This document shows, piece after piece, positions 43,266-52,327 of a DNA stretch of 64,000 nt. The stretch covers positions 1 through 64,000 of the forward strand of contig NZ_LAVL01000030.1 in NCBI RefSeq assembly GCF_001083785.1, written 5' to 3'. The notes below the pieces were generated by a model. That model did no database searches and was not told where the DNA came from. It was given only the letters and a program-made list of their open reading frames with translations. This DNA is from Nonomuraea sp. SBT364. GTDB lineage: Bacteria; Actinomycetota; Actinomycetes; Streptosporangiales; Streptosporangiaceae. Position 1 is the stretch's first letter. Each line of letters begins with the position of its first letter. A program made the translations under genes and the position numbers.

Positions 43266-44339
43266 ATGTCGAACGCAAACCTGGCGCAGCTCAGCCCGAG
43301 GCCCACCCGCGTGGTCGTGACCGGCGGCTCCGGATTCATCGGCAGCCACCTGGTGGAGCGGCTGATCGCCCGCGGTGACGAGGTGACCGTCTTCGACAGC
43401 GGCCCGCTGCCCGAGCACCAGCACCTGGCCCGGGCGCACGCCAGGCTCGTGCGGGGTGACGTGCGCAACCCGGAGGACCTGGCCAGGGCCATCGGCAAGG
43501 GGGTGGACGTGGTCTACCACCTGGCGGCGGTGGTCGGCGTGGACCAGTACCTGGCCCGCCCGCTGGACGTCATCGACATCAACTTCCAGGGCACCCGCAA
43601 CGTCCTGGAGGCGGCCGCGCGGGCCGGGGCGCGCGTCGTGGTGGCCAGCACCAGCGAGGTGTTCGGCAAGAACCCGGCGGTGCCGTGGACCGAGGAGGCC
43701 GACCGGGTCCTCGGCTCCACCTCCGCCGACCGCTGGACCTACTCCTCCGCCAAGGCGCTGACCGAGCACCTGACGTTCGCGTTCGGCCGCCAGCACGACC
43801 TGGAGACCACGATCGTGCGCTACTTCAACGCCTACGGCCCCCGCCAGCGGCCCGCGTTCGTCCTCAGCCGCAGCGTGCACCGGGCGCTCAACGGCCGCGC
43901 CATCGTCCTGTACGACCGGGGCGAGCAGACCCGCTGCTTCACGTACGTGGACGACGCCGTGGAGGGCACCCTGCTGGCCGCCTCGCACCCGGCGGCCGTC
44001 GGCGAGTCGTTCAACCTGGGCAGCATGGTGGAGACGAGCATCAGGGACGCGGGCGAGCTGGTGGCCAAGCTGACGGGCGCCGAGGCCGAGGAGATCGCGG
44101 TCGACACCCGCACCGCGCTCGGCTCGGCCTACGAGGACGTGCCCCGGCGCATCCCCGACAGCTCCAAGGCGCGGCGGGTGCTGGGCTGGGACTGCGCCAC
44201 CTCGCTGGAGGATGGGCTGCTGCGGACGATCGCCTGGGCCAGGGCGAACCCGTGGTGGCTCGCCCAGGACGACACCGGCGCCGGCGCCGCCAAGCCGCTC
44301 GTCACCGCCCGCCGGGCCTACGAGCTGGCCGCCGCGTGA
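43266..44339 (+). CDS. NAD-dependent sugar-nucleotide decarboxylase/epimerase (SDR family)
   Basis: A 357-residue extended SDR. GGSGFIGSH near residues 22-30, STSEVFGKNP, YSSAKALTE (YxxxK), and RYFNAYGPRQRP. The sequence resembles UDP-glucuronate decarboxylases of aminopentose pathways. With the sugar dehydrogenase it would give a 4-keto-pentose nucleotide for the aminotransferase; a 4-epimerase role is the alternative. ATG 43266 is placed after AAAGGGATG. No clear cluster promoter box, only a weak half-match near 43154-43171. Confidence 0.82.
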   Translation: MSNANLAQLSPRPTRVVVTGGSGFIGSHLVERLIARGDEVTVFDSGPLPEHQHLARAHARLVRGDVRNPEDLARAIGKGVDVVYHLAAVVGVDQYLARPLDVIDINFQGTRNVLEAAARAGARVVVASTSEVFGKNPAVPWTEEADRVLGSTSADRWTYSSAKALTEHLTFAFGRQHDLETTIVRYFNAYGPRQRPAFVLSRSVHRALNGRAIVLYDRGEQTRCFTYVDDAVEGTLLAASHPAAVGESFNLGSMVETSIRDAGELVAKLTGAEAEEIAVDTRTALGSAYEDVPRRIPDSSKARRVLGWDCATSLEDGLLRTIAWARANPWWLAQDDTGAGAAKPLVTARRAYELAAA

Positions 44340-44352
44340 CACGGCGACGGAA

Positions 44353-44392
44353 CGCGACGATCCGGCCCGGTGCTCCGGGCCGGATCGTCGCG
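44353..44392. terminator. Strong bidirectional terminator
   Basis: CGCGACGATCCGGCCCGG and its exact reverse complement form an 18-bp stem with a TGCT loop between the decarboxylase and P450 genes. Confidence 0.85.
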
Positions 44393-44404
44393 TGTGCGGG
44401 CGGG

Positions 44405-45652
44405 TCAGCGGGCGCCGGCCGTGGCGGGCACCGCCGCGGTCAGGCGGACGGGCAGGGCCTGGTGGCCGTTCATGATGAAGGTGGGCAGCGGCACCAGGTC
44501 GTCCACCGGCACCGCGAGGCTCAGCTCGGGGAAGCGCTCGAACAGCGTCGAGAGCCCCGTCTGCGCGACCGCGCGGGCGATGCTGGCGCCGAGGCAGTAG
44601 TGCGGGCCGTAGCCGAACGACAGGTGCTCCTTGTCGGGCCGGGTGATGTCGAACCGGCCGGCCTCCTCGCCGTGCAGGGCCGGGTCGCGGCCCACGGCGC
44701 TGTAGTTGATGAGGATCGGGTCCCCCTGCGGGATCGTGACGCCGTCCAGGTGGATGTCGGTGACGGCGTAGCGCAGCGGCAGGTGGACGAGCGGCGAGTC
44801 GACCCGCAGGGTCTCGTCGATCACGTCGTCCCACGTCGCCCGCCCGGTCCTGACCAGTTCGAGCTGGTCGGGGTGGGTGAGCAGCGCGGTGATGGCGTTG
44901 TCGAAGAAGTTGATCGTGGTCTCGGAGCCCGCGCCCAGGATCGCGAAGATCGTGTCGGTGAGCTCGACCTCGGACAGCCGCGATCCGTCCTCGTCCCGGG
45001 CGGCCACCAGGTCGCTGGTGATGTCCTCGCCGGGGTTGCGGCGCTTCTCGGCGATGAGCTCCTCCATCGCGCCGCGCCAGCCGAGCAGGATGCCCTGGGC
45101 CTGCTCGGGGCTCACGGTGGTGTCCACCATCATGTCGATGACCTTGGCGGTCTGCACCCGGGCCGCCTCGGACATGCCGATGAGGTCGGCCACCAGCATG
45201 GCCGGCAGCGGGTAGGCGAAGCTCTGGCGGAGGTCGACCACCTCGCCCGGCGGCACGGCCGCCAGCGCGTCCAGGAGCTGGTTGGTCAGCTCGGCCATGC
45301 GCGGGCGGATCGCCTCGGTGCGGCGCGGCGTGAACGCCTTGCCGACGAGCTTGCGCAGCCGCACGTGGTCCTTGCCGTACGCGGTGACCATGTTGTCCAT
45401 GGCCACCCAGCTGATCATCTCCCAGTCGGGCGGGATCTCCCCGTTGACGAAGGCGGGCCAGTGGTTGCGGGCGCTCTTGGTGACGTTGGGGTCGGTGAGC
45501 AGCCGCCTGATCGCGGCGTGGGTGTTGACGGACCAGGCGATGACCCCGCCCGGCAGCTCGACCTGGGTCGCGTGGCCCTGCGAGCGCAGCTGGTCCGTCT
45601 CGGCGTGAATGTTCTTGCCGGTGGTGTCGAGGACCGGGCAACGTCTGTTCAC
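44405..45652 (-). CDS. Cytochrome P450
   Basis: A 415-residue bacterial P450. I-helix [11 protein letters not shown], ExxR in DETLRVDSP, heme loop [15 protein letters not shown] with the Cys ligand near residue 353. It would hydroxylate the core, sugar or aryl group; ferredoxin partner not in the window. GTG 45652 has CAGGAGA 6 bp upstream. It follows the membrane acyltransferase on the same strand, with an intervening hairpin. Confidence 0.93.
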   Translation of the reverse strand: MNRRCPVLDTTGKNIHAETDQLRSQGHATQVELPGGVIAWSVNTHAAIRRLLTDPNVTKSARNHWPAFVNGEIPPDWEMISWVAMDNMVTAYGKDHVRLRKLVGKAFTPRRTEAIRPRMAELTNQLLDALAAVPPGEVVDLRQSFAYPLPAMLVADLIGMSEAARVQTAKVIDMMVDTTVSPEQAQGILLGWRGAMEELIAEKRRNPGEDITSDLVAARDEDGSRLSEVELTDTIFAILGAGSETTINFFDNAITALLTHPDQLELVRTGRATWDDVIDETLRVDSPLVHLPLRYAVTDIHLDGVTIPQGDPILINYSAVGRDPALHGEEAGRFDITRPDKEHLSFGYGPHYCLGASIARAVAQTGLSTLFERFPELSLAVPVDDLVPLPTFIMNGHQALPVRLTAAVPATAGAR

Positions 45653-45688
45653 GGCAGTCTCCTGGGTCTTGTCGGATCTTGTCACGCG

Positions 45689-45716
45689 GATGCCCACCGC
45701 TGACGGGGTGGGCATC
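45689..45716 (-). terminator. Hairpin between acyltransferase and P450 genes
   Basis: GATGCCCAC and GTGGGCATC form a perfect 9-bp stem in the 86-bp gap between the two minus-strand genes. It may be a partial terminator. Confidence 0.5.
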
Positions 45717-45738
45717 GCGGGCACGGCAGGGGGAAGGG

Positions 45739-46941
45739 TCACTCGGCCGAGGAGGCGGCGGGCACCGGCGTGCGCGGCGCCTCCTGCGGCGGTGGCGCCT
45801 TCTTCGACCGGCTCCAGTGCCGCATCGCGGGCGCCTCGACCAGCTTGTGCAGCAGCCAGGCGGCCACCACGTTGACCGCGATGAGGCCGAGGATCAGCAG
45901 GGTGCCGCCGACCGGCCCGTACTCGGTGTCGCCCAGCACCGCCTCGCGCAGCCAGTAGAGCACCACGGCCTGGGTCATGTAGAAGGCGAAGGAGACGGTG
46001 CCGAGCCAGACCATGACCCTGCTGCCCATGAAGGTGCGCCGGCCGCGCAGGTTCGCCGCGGCGTAGGTGCCGATGGCCAGCCCGAACGGGATCGCGGTGA
46101 CCAGCGAGATGCTGTACGGCTCCGGCACCCACAGCGTGGCGGCGTAGGCGGCCACGAGCAGGGCGATGACCGGCGCGACGCCGATCCTGGGCCACCGGCC
46201 GCTGATCACGATCCTGGCCAGGACCATGCCGAGCACGAACTCGAACAGCCGCGCCGGCGGGAACATGTAGACGAACCAGAACTGCGTCAGCGCCAGCGCC
46301 TCACCCGGGTAGCGGGGGGAGTCGGGCAGCAGCGTGAGCGTGGCCACGCAGACCGCCGCCATGGCCACGACCACGAGGGCCGCCGAGAGCCACAGCCGGT
46401 TCTCCCTGATCTTGGCGATCGGGATGATCAGGAACGGGAACAGCAGGTAGAACAGCAGTTCCGAGCTCAGCGACCAGGCCGGCATGTTGGCGCCGCCCCA
46501 CAGGTTGGGGTCGGGCGAGAAGGAGTTGACCAGGAACAGGTTCGGCAGGCCCCACAGCGGCGTGAACGACGCTGCGAACAGCAGCATCGCCAGGCCCCAG
46601 GTGACGACGTGGTTGGGCAGGATCTTCACCGCCCGCCGCCGCCAGAAGGACGTGGTCCGGCCGCCCGGCCGCCAGGACCAGGTGATGACGAAGCCGCTCA
46701 GGATGAAGAAGAACGACACCCCGATGTAGCCGCCGGGGTAGAAGAGCCAGACGAGGGTCTGCGTGATCCCGTCGTCGCTGTAGGGCGTCGCGGGATTCTG
46801 ATTTCCTGACGTCATCGGATAGACGACGTGACTCATGAAGACCAGTAACGCGGCGATGATACGTAGGCCGGTCAATGCGGGAAGGTCGGGGCGGCGCTCT
46901 CCGAGAGCGCCTGTATGACTGATTTCCGCCGCCACAGACAC
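45739..46941 (-). CDS. Membrane acyltransferase, acyltransferase-3 family, second
   Basis: A 400-residue membrane protein with about ten helices. [21 protein letters not shown] carries the family's RxxAxxxVxxxH pattern; [15 protein letters not shown] and [14 protein letters not shown] follow. GTG 46941 after AAAGGA. It differs clearly from the first acyltransferase, so this is not a recent duplication. Acylation of a sugar or chromophore is possible. Confidence 0.87.
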   Translation of the reverse strand: MSVAAEISHTGALGERRPDLPALTGLRIIAALLVFMSHVVYPMTSGNQNPATPYSDDGITQTLVWLFYPGGYIGVSFFFILSGFVITWSWRPGGRTTSFWRRRAVKILPNHVVTWGLAMLLFAASFTPLWGLPNLFLVNSFSPDPNLWGGANMPAWSLSSELLFYLLFPFLIIPIAKIRENRLWLSAALVVVAMAAVCVATLTLLPDSPRYPGEALALTQFWFVYMFPPARLFEFVLGMVLARIVISGRWPRIGVAPVIALLVAAYAATLWVPEPYSISLVTAIPFGLAIGTYAAANLRGRRTFMGSRVMVWLGTVSFAFYMTQAVVLYWLREAVLGDTEYGPVGGTLLILGLIAVNVVAAWLLHKLVEAPAMRHWSRSKKAPPPQEAPRTPVPAASSAE

Positions 46942-47010
46942 CGTGGGTTCCTTTCTCTCGGACCGCCCGGCTGGGGGAATTACCTAAATGGTGGGCGGCC
47001 ACCCCGCACG

Positions 47011-47028
47011 GCGCATCTCCACATGTGC
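47011..47028 (-). promoter_or_regulatory. Cluster promoter box for second acyltransferase
   Basis: In gene sense GCACATGTGGAGATGCGC, a 17-bp spacer, then CACCAT (46988-46993); start at 46941. The box lies just past the stop of the upstream C-methyltransferase. Confidence 0.7.
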
Positions 47029-47037
47029 TGAAAACGC

Positions 47038-48258
47038 TCAGACGATATGCACCTCGGGCACGTAGAGAAGCCACCGGCCGCCGCGCGCGGCGAACGCGCG
47101 CTCTTTCGCCATGATCTCCTCGGCGTGGTTCCAGGCGAACAGGATCGCGTAGTCGGCATCGCTCTCCGCGAACACGGCAGGGGTCACCACGGGGATGTGC
47201 GACCCGGCCACCACCCGGCCCTGCTTCGACGGCGTGGAGTCGCACACGAAGGGGATGACGTCCGGGCCGAAGCCGCAGTAGTTGGTCACCGTGGTGATCT
47301 TGGCGGGGGCGCCGTAGCCGACGACGGTCCTGCCTTCGGCGCGCAGCGACCCGACGAGCGCGGTCAGCTCGTCGCGGATGCGCTCGGCGCGGCGGGCGAA
47401 GGCCTCCAGCGTGGCGTGCTCGCCCAGCCCCTGGGCGGCCTCGGCGGCCAGCAGCGCGGGCACGCCGGGGCCGACCGGGCGGGCGCCGGGCTGGCCGAGG
47501 GTGTAGCGCATCGAGCCGCCGTGCAGCGCCACCGGCTCGGCGTCGACGAGTTCGAGCCCGTACGGCTCGGCCGCGGCCTGGATGGCACGGACGGAGAAGA
47601 CGAAGGAGTGCTCGTCGTAGAGGATGTCGAAGGCGGTCTGCTCGATGACGCTGCCCAGGTAGGGCTCCTCGAAGACGAAGACGCCGCCGGGCCCGAGCAG
47701 CTTCTTGGCGCCCTTGAGCACCGAGGCCAGGTGGGAGATGTGGGCGATCACGTTCGCGCCGAACATCACGTCGGCCGGGCCGTGCTCGGCGCGGATCGGC
47801 CCGGCGGAGGACTCGTCGAAGAACTGCGACAGCACCCGCACGCCGCGCGCCCTGGACATCTCCGCCACCTGGGTGGACGGCTCGATGCCCAGATGCCGCA
47901 CCCCGGCCGCGGCGATGGTGGCGAGCATGACGCCGTCGTTGCTGCCGATCTCCGCGATGAACGGGTCGGGGCCGGTCAGCTCCTTGTCCAGGAAGTGCCG
48001 GGCCAGGCCCTCGAAGTGCCGGCTGTGCACCACCGAGTTGGAGGCGTGGTACGGGTATTCGTCGTGATATCTGACTTCCTGGGGAATGTCCGCCATCAGC
48101 TGGACCATGGTGCATGTGTCGCACATTCCCACGACCAGCTGGTAACGAAATTCATCGGCCACCTGGCCGGCCCGGGGGAAAGCGTTTCCGCGGGGCTGGC
48201 GGCCCAGGTCGACAAACGCCTTGACCGGCCCGCTGCAAATTCGACAGGAAGCGTCCAT
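47038..48258 (-). CDS. NDP-sugar C-methyltransferase (TylC3/SgcA3 type)
   Basis: A 406-residue sugar C-methyltransferase. The N-terminal zinc-binding domain has CRIC and CDTC Cys pairs (residues 5-8 and ~44-47). SAM region PFIAEIGSNDGVMLATI, then EEPYLGSVIEQTAFDILYDEHSFVFS with the catalytic Tyr/His loop, and the C-terminal domain VVGYGAPAKITTVTNYCG. It adds a methyl to C-3 or C-5 of a keto-sugar nucleotide. C-1027 and maduropeptin sugars are also C-methylated. Third gene of the sugar operon 50188-47038. Confidence 0.9.
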   Translation of the reverse strand: MDASCRICSGPVKAFVDLGRQPRGNAFPRAGQVADEFRYQLVVGMCDTCTMVQLMADIPQEVRYHDEYPYHASNSVVHSRHFEGLARHFLDKELTGPDPFIAEIGSNDGVMLATIAAAGVRHLGIEPSTQVAEMSRARGVRVLSQFFDESSAGPIRAEHGPADVMFGANVIAHISHLASVLKGAKKLLGPGGVFVFEEPYLGSVIEQTAFDILYDEHSFVFSVRAIQAAAEPYGLELVDAEPVALHGGSMRYTLGQPGARPVGPGVPALLAAEAAQGLGEHATLEAFARRAERIRDELTALVGSLRAEGRTVVGYGAPAKITTVTNYCGFGPDVIPFVCDSTPSKQGRVVAGSHIPVVTPAVFAESDADYAILFAWNHAEEIMAKERAFAARGGRWLLYVPEVHIV

Positions 48259-48311
48259 GAATAGACGTTAACATCGGCCCGGCGCGAACCTTTATCGGCG
48301 ATTGCCATGAG

Positions 48312-49424
48312 TCACCAGCCGGATCTTATGGTGTGCGCGACCCGCGCCCGGTCCTCGTCCGACAGCCACCAGCCGACCGGGATGTTGACCACGCGGTCGT
48401 GCACGGTCTCCAGGCCGGGCAGCGGCTCCGGAGCCGGGCGCACGCAGCCGTGCGCGTCGTTGCGCCGGCACACCACGCTCGCCGCGATCCCGGCGCCGGC
48501 CAGCTTGCGGATGAAGGCGGTGCGGTCCTCCACCAGGACGGGGTAGAGCCAGAACGACGAGTCCAGCCCCGGTGTCCGCGCCGTCAGCTCCAGGCCGGGC
48601 ACCCCGGCGAGCTCGGCGTCGTAGTAGGCGGCGTTGCGGCGGTGCCGGGCGATCCGGTCGTCCACCACGGTCAGGCTGCCCAGGCCGATGGCCGCGCCGA
48701 TCTCGTTGAGGTAGAAGTTGTAGCCCCACTCGGGCACGTCGTAGTCGGCGTGCACGCGGTCGGCGTCGCGCTCGATGCCGAAGAAGCGCAGCCGCCGGGC
48801 GCGCCGCAGCGACCGCTCGTCGGGCAGCACGAGCAGGCCGCCGGTGCCGCAGCTCAGGTGCTTGGTCGCGTGGAAGCTGTAGACGCACAGGTTGCCGTGG
48901 TTGCCCAGCGGGCGGCCGTGCACGGTGGCGCCCCACGCCTGGGCGCAGTCCTCGACGACCACCGGGCGGTGGCCGTGCGCCGCCTCGGCGTCGTCCAGGA
49001 TGCGGGCCAGGCGATCGACGTCCACGGGGAAGCCGCCCCAGTGCACGATCATGATCGCCCTGGTCCGCGGGGTGATCTTCTTGGCCAGGTCGTCGAGGTC
49101 CATGTTGAGGGTGGCCGGGTCGACGTCCACCCAGGTGACGCGCTGGCCGCCGGCCAGGATGCTCCAGTTGGACGCCTCGAAGGTGAAGGGGGTGCTGAGC
49201 ACCTCGCCGCCCGGCTCGTCCGCGGCCCCCGCCAGGCGCAGCGCGAGCTGCAGCCCGGAGGTGGCGTTGTTGAGCGCGGCCACGTGCGGATTGCCGAGCC
49301 GGTCGCCGAGCTGCCGCTCGAACTCCTCGACCAGCGGCCCGTGCCCGAGCATGCCGCTGTCCAGCACGGCCGTGACCCGGTCGGCCGTGCCGTCCGCCAC
49401 CTCGACCTTGAACAGGGGGATCAC
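48312..49424 (-). CDS. DegT/DnrJ/EryC1-family sugar aminotransferase
   Basis: A 370-residue PLP enzyme that installs an amino group on a keto-sugar nucleotide. The PLP Lys is in YSFHATKHLSCGTGG, Asp in VVEDCAQAWGA, and the N-terminal DSGMLGHGPLVEEFERQL is typical. GTG 49424 overlaps the N-methyltransferase stop (GTGA). Unlike the RfbH proteins it keeps the active Lys, so it is a true aminotransferase. Makes the amine that the neighbouring N-methyltransferase modifies. Confidence 0.92.
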   Translation of the reverse strand: MIPLFKVEVADGTADRVTAVLDSGMLGHGPLVEEFERQLGDRLGNPHVAALNNATSGLQLALRLAGAADEPGGEVLSTPFTFEASNWSILAGGQRVTWVDVDPATLNMDLDDLAKKITPRTRAIMIVHWGGFPVDVDRLARILDDAEAAHGHRPVVVEDCAQAWGATVHGRPLGNHGNLCVYSFHATKHLSCGTGGLLVLPDERSLRRARRLRFFGIERDADRVHADYDVPEWGYNFYLNEIGAAIGLGSLTVVDDRIARHRRNAAYYDAELAGVPGLELTARTPGLDSSFWLYPVLVEDRTAFIRKLAGAGIAASVVCRRNDAHGCVRPAPEPLPGLETVHDRVVNIPVGWWLSDEDRARVAHTIRSGW

Positions 49425-50188
49425 CGCGCGGATCCGTCCCGCCGCACGCCGAGGAACAGGGAGCGGCCGGCCAGCAGCGGCCCGGTCTCCTCCAGGCACT
49501 CGGCGGTGAAGCCGGCCCGCTCGAAGGCCGCCGCGTACTCGGCGCGGGAGAACAGGCTCATCACCTGGGTGTGCTCGAAGTGGCGCACGCCGGCCCCGTC
49601 GGCCACCAGGTAGTGCGCCTGGACGCGCACGGTGTCGCCGTCGCGGGCCGACCTGGCCACCCTGGCGATCGTCCGGCCCTCCTCGCGGACCACGTCGTCG
49701 CCGATGTGCCCGTCGGCGAAGCCGTCCCTGAAGTACCACGGCTCCACGATCAGCACGCCCCCGGGCGCCACGTGCCGGCCCATGCTCGCCACCGCGGCGT
49801 CGAGCTCGCCGGTGCCCGACATGTAGCCGACCGTGCTGTAGAGGCTGCACACGGCGTCGAAGACGCGGCCGAGCCGGAAGTCGCGGATGTCGCCCGGGTG
49901 GACGGCGACCCCGGGCAGCTTGGCCCGCGCCCTGGCGCGCATCGCGTCCGACAGCTCCAGGCCCTCGACCCGGGAGAAGCGCTCGCGCAGCGTCTTGAGG
50001 TGCTCCCCCGTCCCGCAGGCCACGTCGAGCAGGGAGTCGGCGTGCGGCACGCGCTCACGCACGAGGCTCGTCACGATGTCGGCCTCACCCGCGTAGTCCT
50101 TGCCGCGCCGCAGGTAGAGCAGGTCGTAGATCTCGCTGATGTCGTCGCCGTAGACGTTGGCGTCCCGGGTGATCTGGTCGATGGTCAC
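49421..50188 (-). CDS. Amino-sugar N-methyltransferase (DesVI/TylM1 type)
   Basis: A 255-residue SAM methyltransferase close in pattern to DesVI and TylM1: EIYDLLYLRRGKDYAGEADIV, LLDVACGTGEHLKTL (motif I), RDFRLGRVFDAVCSLYSTVGYM, GGVLIVEPWYF. These N,N-dimethylate the 3- or 4-amino group of deoxysugars, so a mono- or dimethylamino sugar is expected. GTG 50188 after GGGAG is preferred over TTG 50200. First gene of the sugar operon. Confidence 0.92.
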   Translation of the reverse strand: MTIDQITRDANVYGDDISEIYDLLYLRRGKDYAGEADIVTSLVRERVPHADSLLDVACGTGEHLKTLRERFSRVEGLELSDAMRARARAKLPGVAVHPGDIRDFRLGRVFDAVCSLYSTVGYMSGTGELDAAVASMGRHVAPGGVLIVEPWYFRDGFADGHIGDDVVREEGRTIARVARSARDGDTVRVQAHYLVADGAGVRHFEHTQVMSLFSRAEYAAAFERAGFTAECLEETGPLLAGRSLFLGVRRDGSAR

Positions 50189-50262
50189 AGCCGCTCCCAA
50201 GCGATGAGCCGTGCCGTACGGACGGGCACACTGGTCCGGATTCTCCCGGCTGCGCGGCCCGG

Positions 50263-50280
50263 TGTCTTATCCGGCATTGC
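50263..50280 (-). promoter_or_regulatory. Candidate cluster promoter box for the sugar operon
   Basis: In gene sense GCAATGCCGGATAAGACA, a 17-bp spacer and GAGAAT (50240-50245); start at 50188. Partial match with correct geometry. Confidence 0.4.
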
Positions 50281-50320
50281 TCGCCTGCGGATAGCCCATC
50301 TTCAAACAGAACGCAAGGCG

Positions 50321-50338
50321 ATCATTGACAAGATGCAG
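50321..50338 (+). promoter_or_regulatory. Candidate cluster promoter box for the apoprotein gene
   Basis: ATCATTGACAAGATGCAG shares the AGATGCAG end of the cluster box. The -10 is not clear (TGCTGAATT region). A CAGCATGCTG palindrome follows at 50351-50360. Start codon at 50450. Confidence 0.35.
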
Positions 50339-50449
50339 TCACCGCGATTGCAGCATGCTGAATTGATTTCCTCTGGAAAGCCCCCCGCCGATGCCGCAGA
50401 GTTGTACTCACGACGGCGAAACAAATCGCCCCGAAAAAAGGAGTAAAGA

Positions 50450-50878
50450 ATGACGCGCAAGACTGGTCTGATTGCCAAGCTGGGTCTCGCCGCCGCGGTC
50501 ACCTGCGGTCTGGCCTTCGCCACCAGCCCGGCGGCCTCCGCCGCCGCGCCCAGTTTCTCAGTCTCTCCGGCCTCGAACGTCCAGGACGGCGCCACTGCCA
50601 CGGTGACCGTCACCGGGGCGCTGCCCAATGCCGAGTTCGGCATCGCCACCTGCGCGACCACGGCGTCCGGCGCCGCCTGCGACGGGGGCACGGCCACCTC
50701 GTTCACGACGGACGCGAGCGGCTCGGCGACGATCCCGCTCAAGCTGAACCGCCAGTTCGACGGCGTCGGGTACGACGGCACCCCGGTGGGCCCGGTGGAC
50801 TGCTCGGCCTCCTCCTGCTTCGTCGGCGCCGGCAACAACAGCCAGGTGCTCGGGGAGGTGGCCATCTCCTTCAACTGA
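50450..50878 (+). CDS. Enediyne apoprotein (neocarzinostatin/C-1027 family), secreted
   Basis: A 142-residue preprotein. Signal peptide residues 1-31 (basic MTRK, hydrophobic LIAKLGLAAAVTCGLAFA, cleavage after SPAASA). The mature 111-residue protein begins AAPSFSVSPAS and ends VAISFN, the pattern of neocarzinostatin and C-1027 apoproteins. Mature Cys37, Cys46, Cys87 and Cys92 match the two conserved disulfides. It binds, stabilises and carries the chromophore outside the cell. AAGGAG lies 8 bp before ATG 50450. Its own terminator follows, so it is monocistronic and probably highly expressed. Confidence 0.96.
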   Translation: MTRKTGLIAKLGLAAAVTCGLAFATSPAASAAAPSFSVSPASNVQDGATATVTVTGALPNAEFGIATCATTASGAACDGGTATSFTTDASGSATIPLKLNRQFDGVGYDGTPVGPVDCSASSCFVGAGNNSQVLGEVAISFN

Positions 50879-50948
50879 CCGCCGAATGGATAAACGACGG
50901 GAGAAAGGAATTCGACCGCCCCGGCAACCGGAATTGCCCGGCCTGTGA

Positions 50949-50988
50949 AAGCCCCCGGCCCAGGAACTGCTTCCTGAGCCGGGGGCTT
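50949..50988 (+). terminator. Terminator after the apoprotein gene
   Basis: AAGCCCCCGGC and GCCGGGGGCTT form an 11-bp stem, extended by CAGGAA/TTCCTG inside. It lies 70 bp past the stop. Confidence 0.8.
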
Positions 50989-51008
50989 CGCCGTGCCCGC
51001 GCAGAACA

Positions 51009-51026
51009 GCACGCCGGGAGATGCGC
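51009..51026 (+). promoter_or_regulatory. Cluster promoter box for the hydroxylase pair
   Basis: GCACGCCGGGAGATGCGC, a 17-bp spacer, then GACGCT (51044-51049); ATG at 51097. Confidence 0.7.
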
Positions 51027-51096
51027 GGCCAAATCGTGGATGTGACGCTGACGGCATGCCCGATTCGACCACGAAACCGTGAGGACGCGCATAGCG

Positions 51097-52317
51097 ATGG
51101 GTGTCGACACCACTGTTTTCGAGCATCGCCTCGCCGAACCGCCGGAGCCCGGACTCACCCCCGAGGACGTGGTCGCCAGGGCGGAGGCCATGATTCCGGC
51201 ACTGGCCGAGCGCCAGGCCGAGACCGAGCGGCGTACCTTCTACGCCGAGGACGTCCACGAGGAGTTCTCCAGGGCGGGCTTCTACCGGATCCTGGTGCCC
51301 CGCCGATACGGCGGCTACGAGTTCGGGATCGACACCTTCGTCCGCGTGGCGATCAACCTCACCAGGGGGTGTCCCTCGACGGGGTGGATGTTCTGCCTGG
51401 GCGCCGCGCACGCGCTGCCGGCCGCCACGATCTTCGACGAGCGCACCCAGGAGGAGATCTTCGCCTCCGGGGAGTTCATCTGCCCGGCGACCGTGATGCC
51501 CGGCGGGACGGCCGAGCGCACGCCCGACGGCGACTGGCTGATCGACGGCACCTGGGGCTACTGCTCGGGCTCGCCGTACGCCACCCACTTCATGGGGCAC
51601 GCGCTGATCGAGTCGGGCGAGCCCGTCATGTTCATCGCACCCCGCAGCGAGTGGACCCGCCTCGACGACTGGGGTCACGCGCTGGGGCTGAAGGGCAGCG
51701 GCTCGCACAGCATCCGCGTCGCCGGCGGCCGCGTCCCCGACCGATACGTGCTCAAGCACCACATGAGCCAGATCGACGTCACCGGCGGCACTCCGGGCCG
51801 CGAGCTGCACGGCCCCGAGTACGGCGGCGGGCAGCTCAGCTTCATGGTCATGGAGGACGCGCTGCTCGCCGTCGGCATGGCCAAGGGCGCGCTGGACGCC
51901 TACGAGGACCTCATGCGCACCCGCACGACGCCGTTCCCGCCGATCGTGACGCGTACCGAGGACCCGGACTTCCAGCTCACCTACGGCAAGGCCGCCGGCC
52001 TGATCGCCACGGCCGAGGCCGCGACGACGGACGCGGTCCGGCAGTGGCGCGAGGCGAGCGCCCGCGGCCCGGCCGCCGTCACGCACGAGCACGAGCTGAA
52101 GCTGGCGGCCATCTGCCAGGAGGCCGTCGCCCTGTGCTGGCGGGCGGTCGAGTCGCACCTGTTCCCCACGGCGGGTTCGAGCGCCGTGCGCGCCGGCGAG
52201 CGCGTCGAGCGGGTGTGGCGGGACATGTCGATGTTCGTCACGCACGCCGGCCTGTCCACCTACCTCGCCAAAATCGCCAAACGCGATCTGGCCAAGGCCC
52301 GGTTCGGGCTCGAATAG
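51097..52317 (+). CDS. Acyl-CoA dehydrogenase-like flavin-dependent monooxygenase, second
   Basis: A 406-residue protein of the ACAD/HsaA-like group. Helical N-terminus [34 protein letters not shown], beta domain [17 protein letters not shown], then a helical C-terminus. It is about the same size as the protein at 5394-6581 and shares the RxPxRxGGYE region, so the two are paralogues. It needs reduced flavin from a reductase. Start ATG 51097 is preferred; GTG 51079 is in frame. It lies 10 bp before the HpaB-like gene. Confidence 0.82.
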   Translation: MGVDTTVFEHRLAEPPEPGLTPEDVVARAEAMIPALAERQAETERRTFYAEDVHEEFSRAGFYRILVPRRYGGYEFGIDTFVRVAINLTRGCPSTGWMFCLGAAHALPAATIFDERTQEEIFASGEFICPATVMPGGTAERTPDGDWLIDGTWGYCSGSPYATHFMGHALIESGEPVMFIAPRSEWTRLDDWGHALGLKGSGSHSIRVAGGRVPDRYVLKHHMSQIDVTGGTPGRELHGPEYGGGQLSFMVMEDALLAVGMAKGALDAYEDLMRTRTTPFPPIVTRTEDPDFQLTYGKAAGLIATAEAATTDAVRQWREASARGPAAVTHEHELKLAAICQEAVALCWRAVESHLFPTAGSSAVRAGERVERVWRDMSMFVTHAGLSTYLAKIAKRDLAKARFGLE

Positions 52318-52327
52318 GGGAAATGCC

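Noticed and set aside
51097-52317. True acyl-CoA dehydrogenase for beta-oxidation
   Set aside because: The context is a hydroxylase pair with an HpaB-like enzyme, and the sequence resembles flavin-dependent monooxygenases of the ACAD fold.
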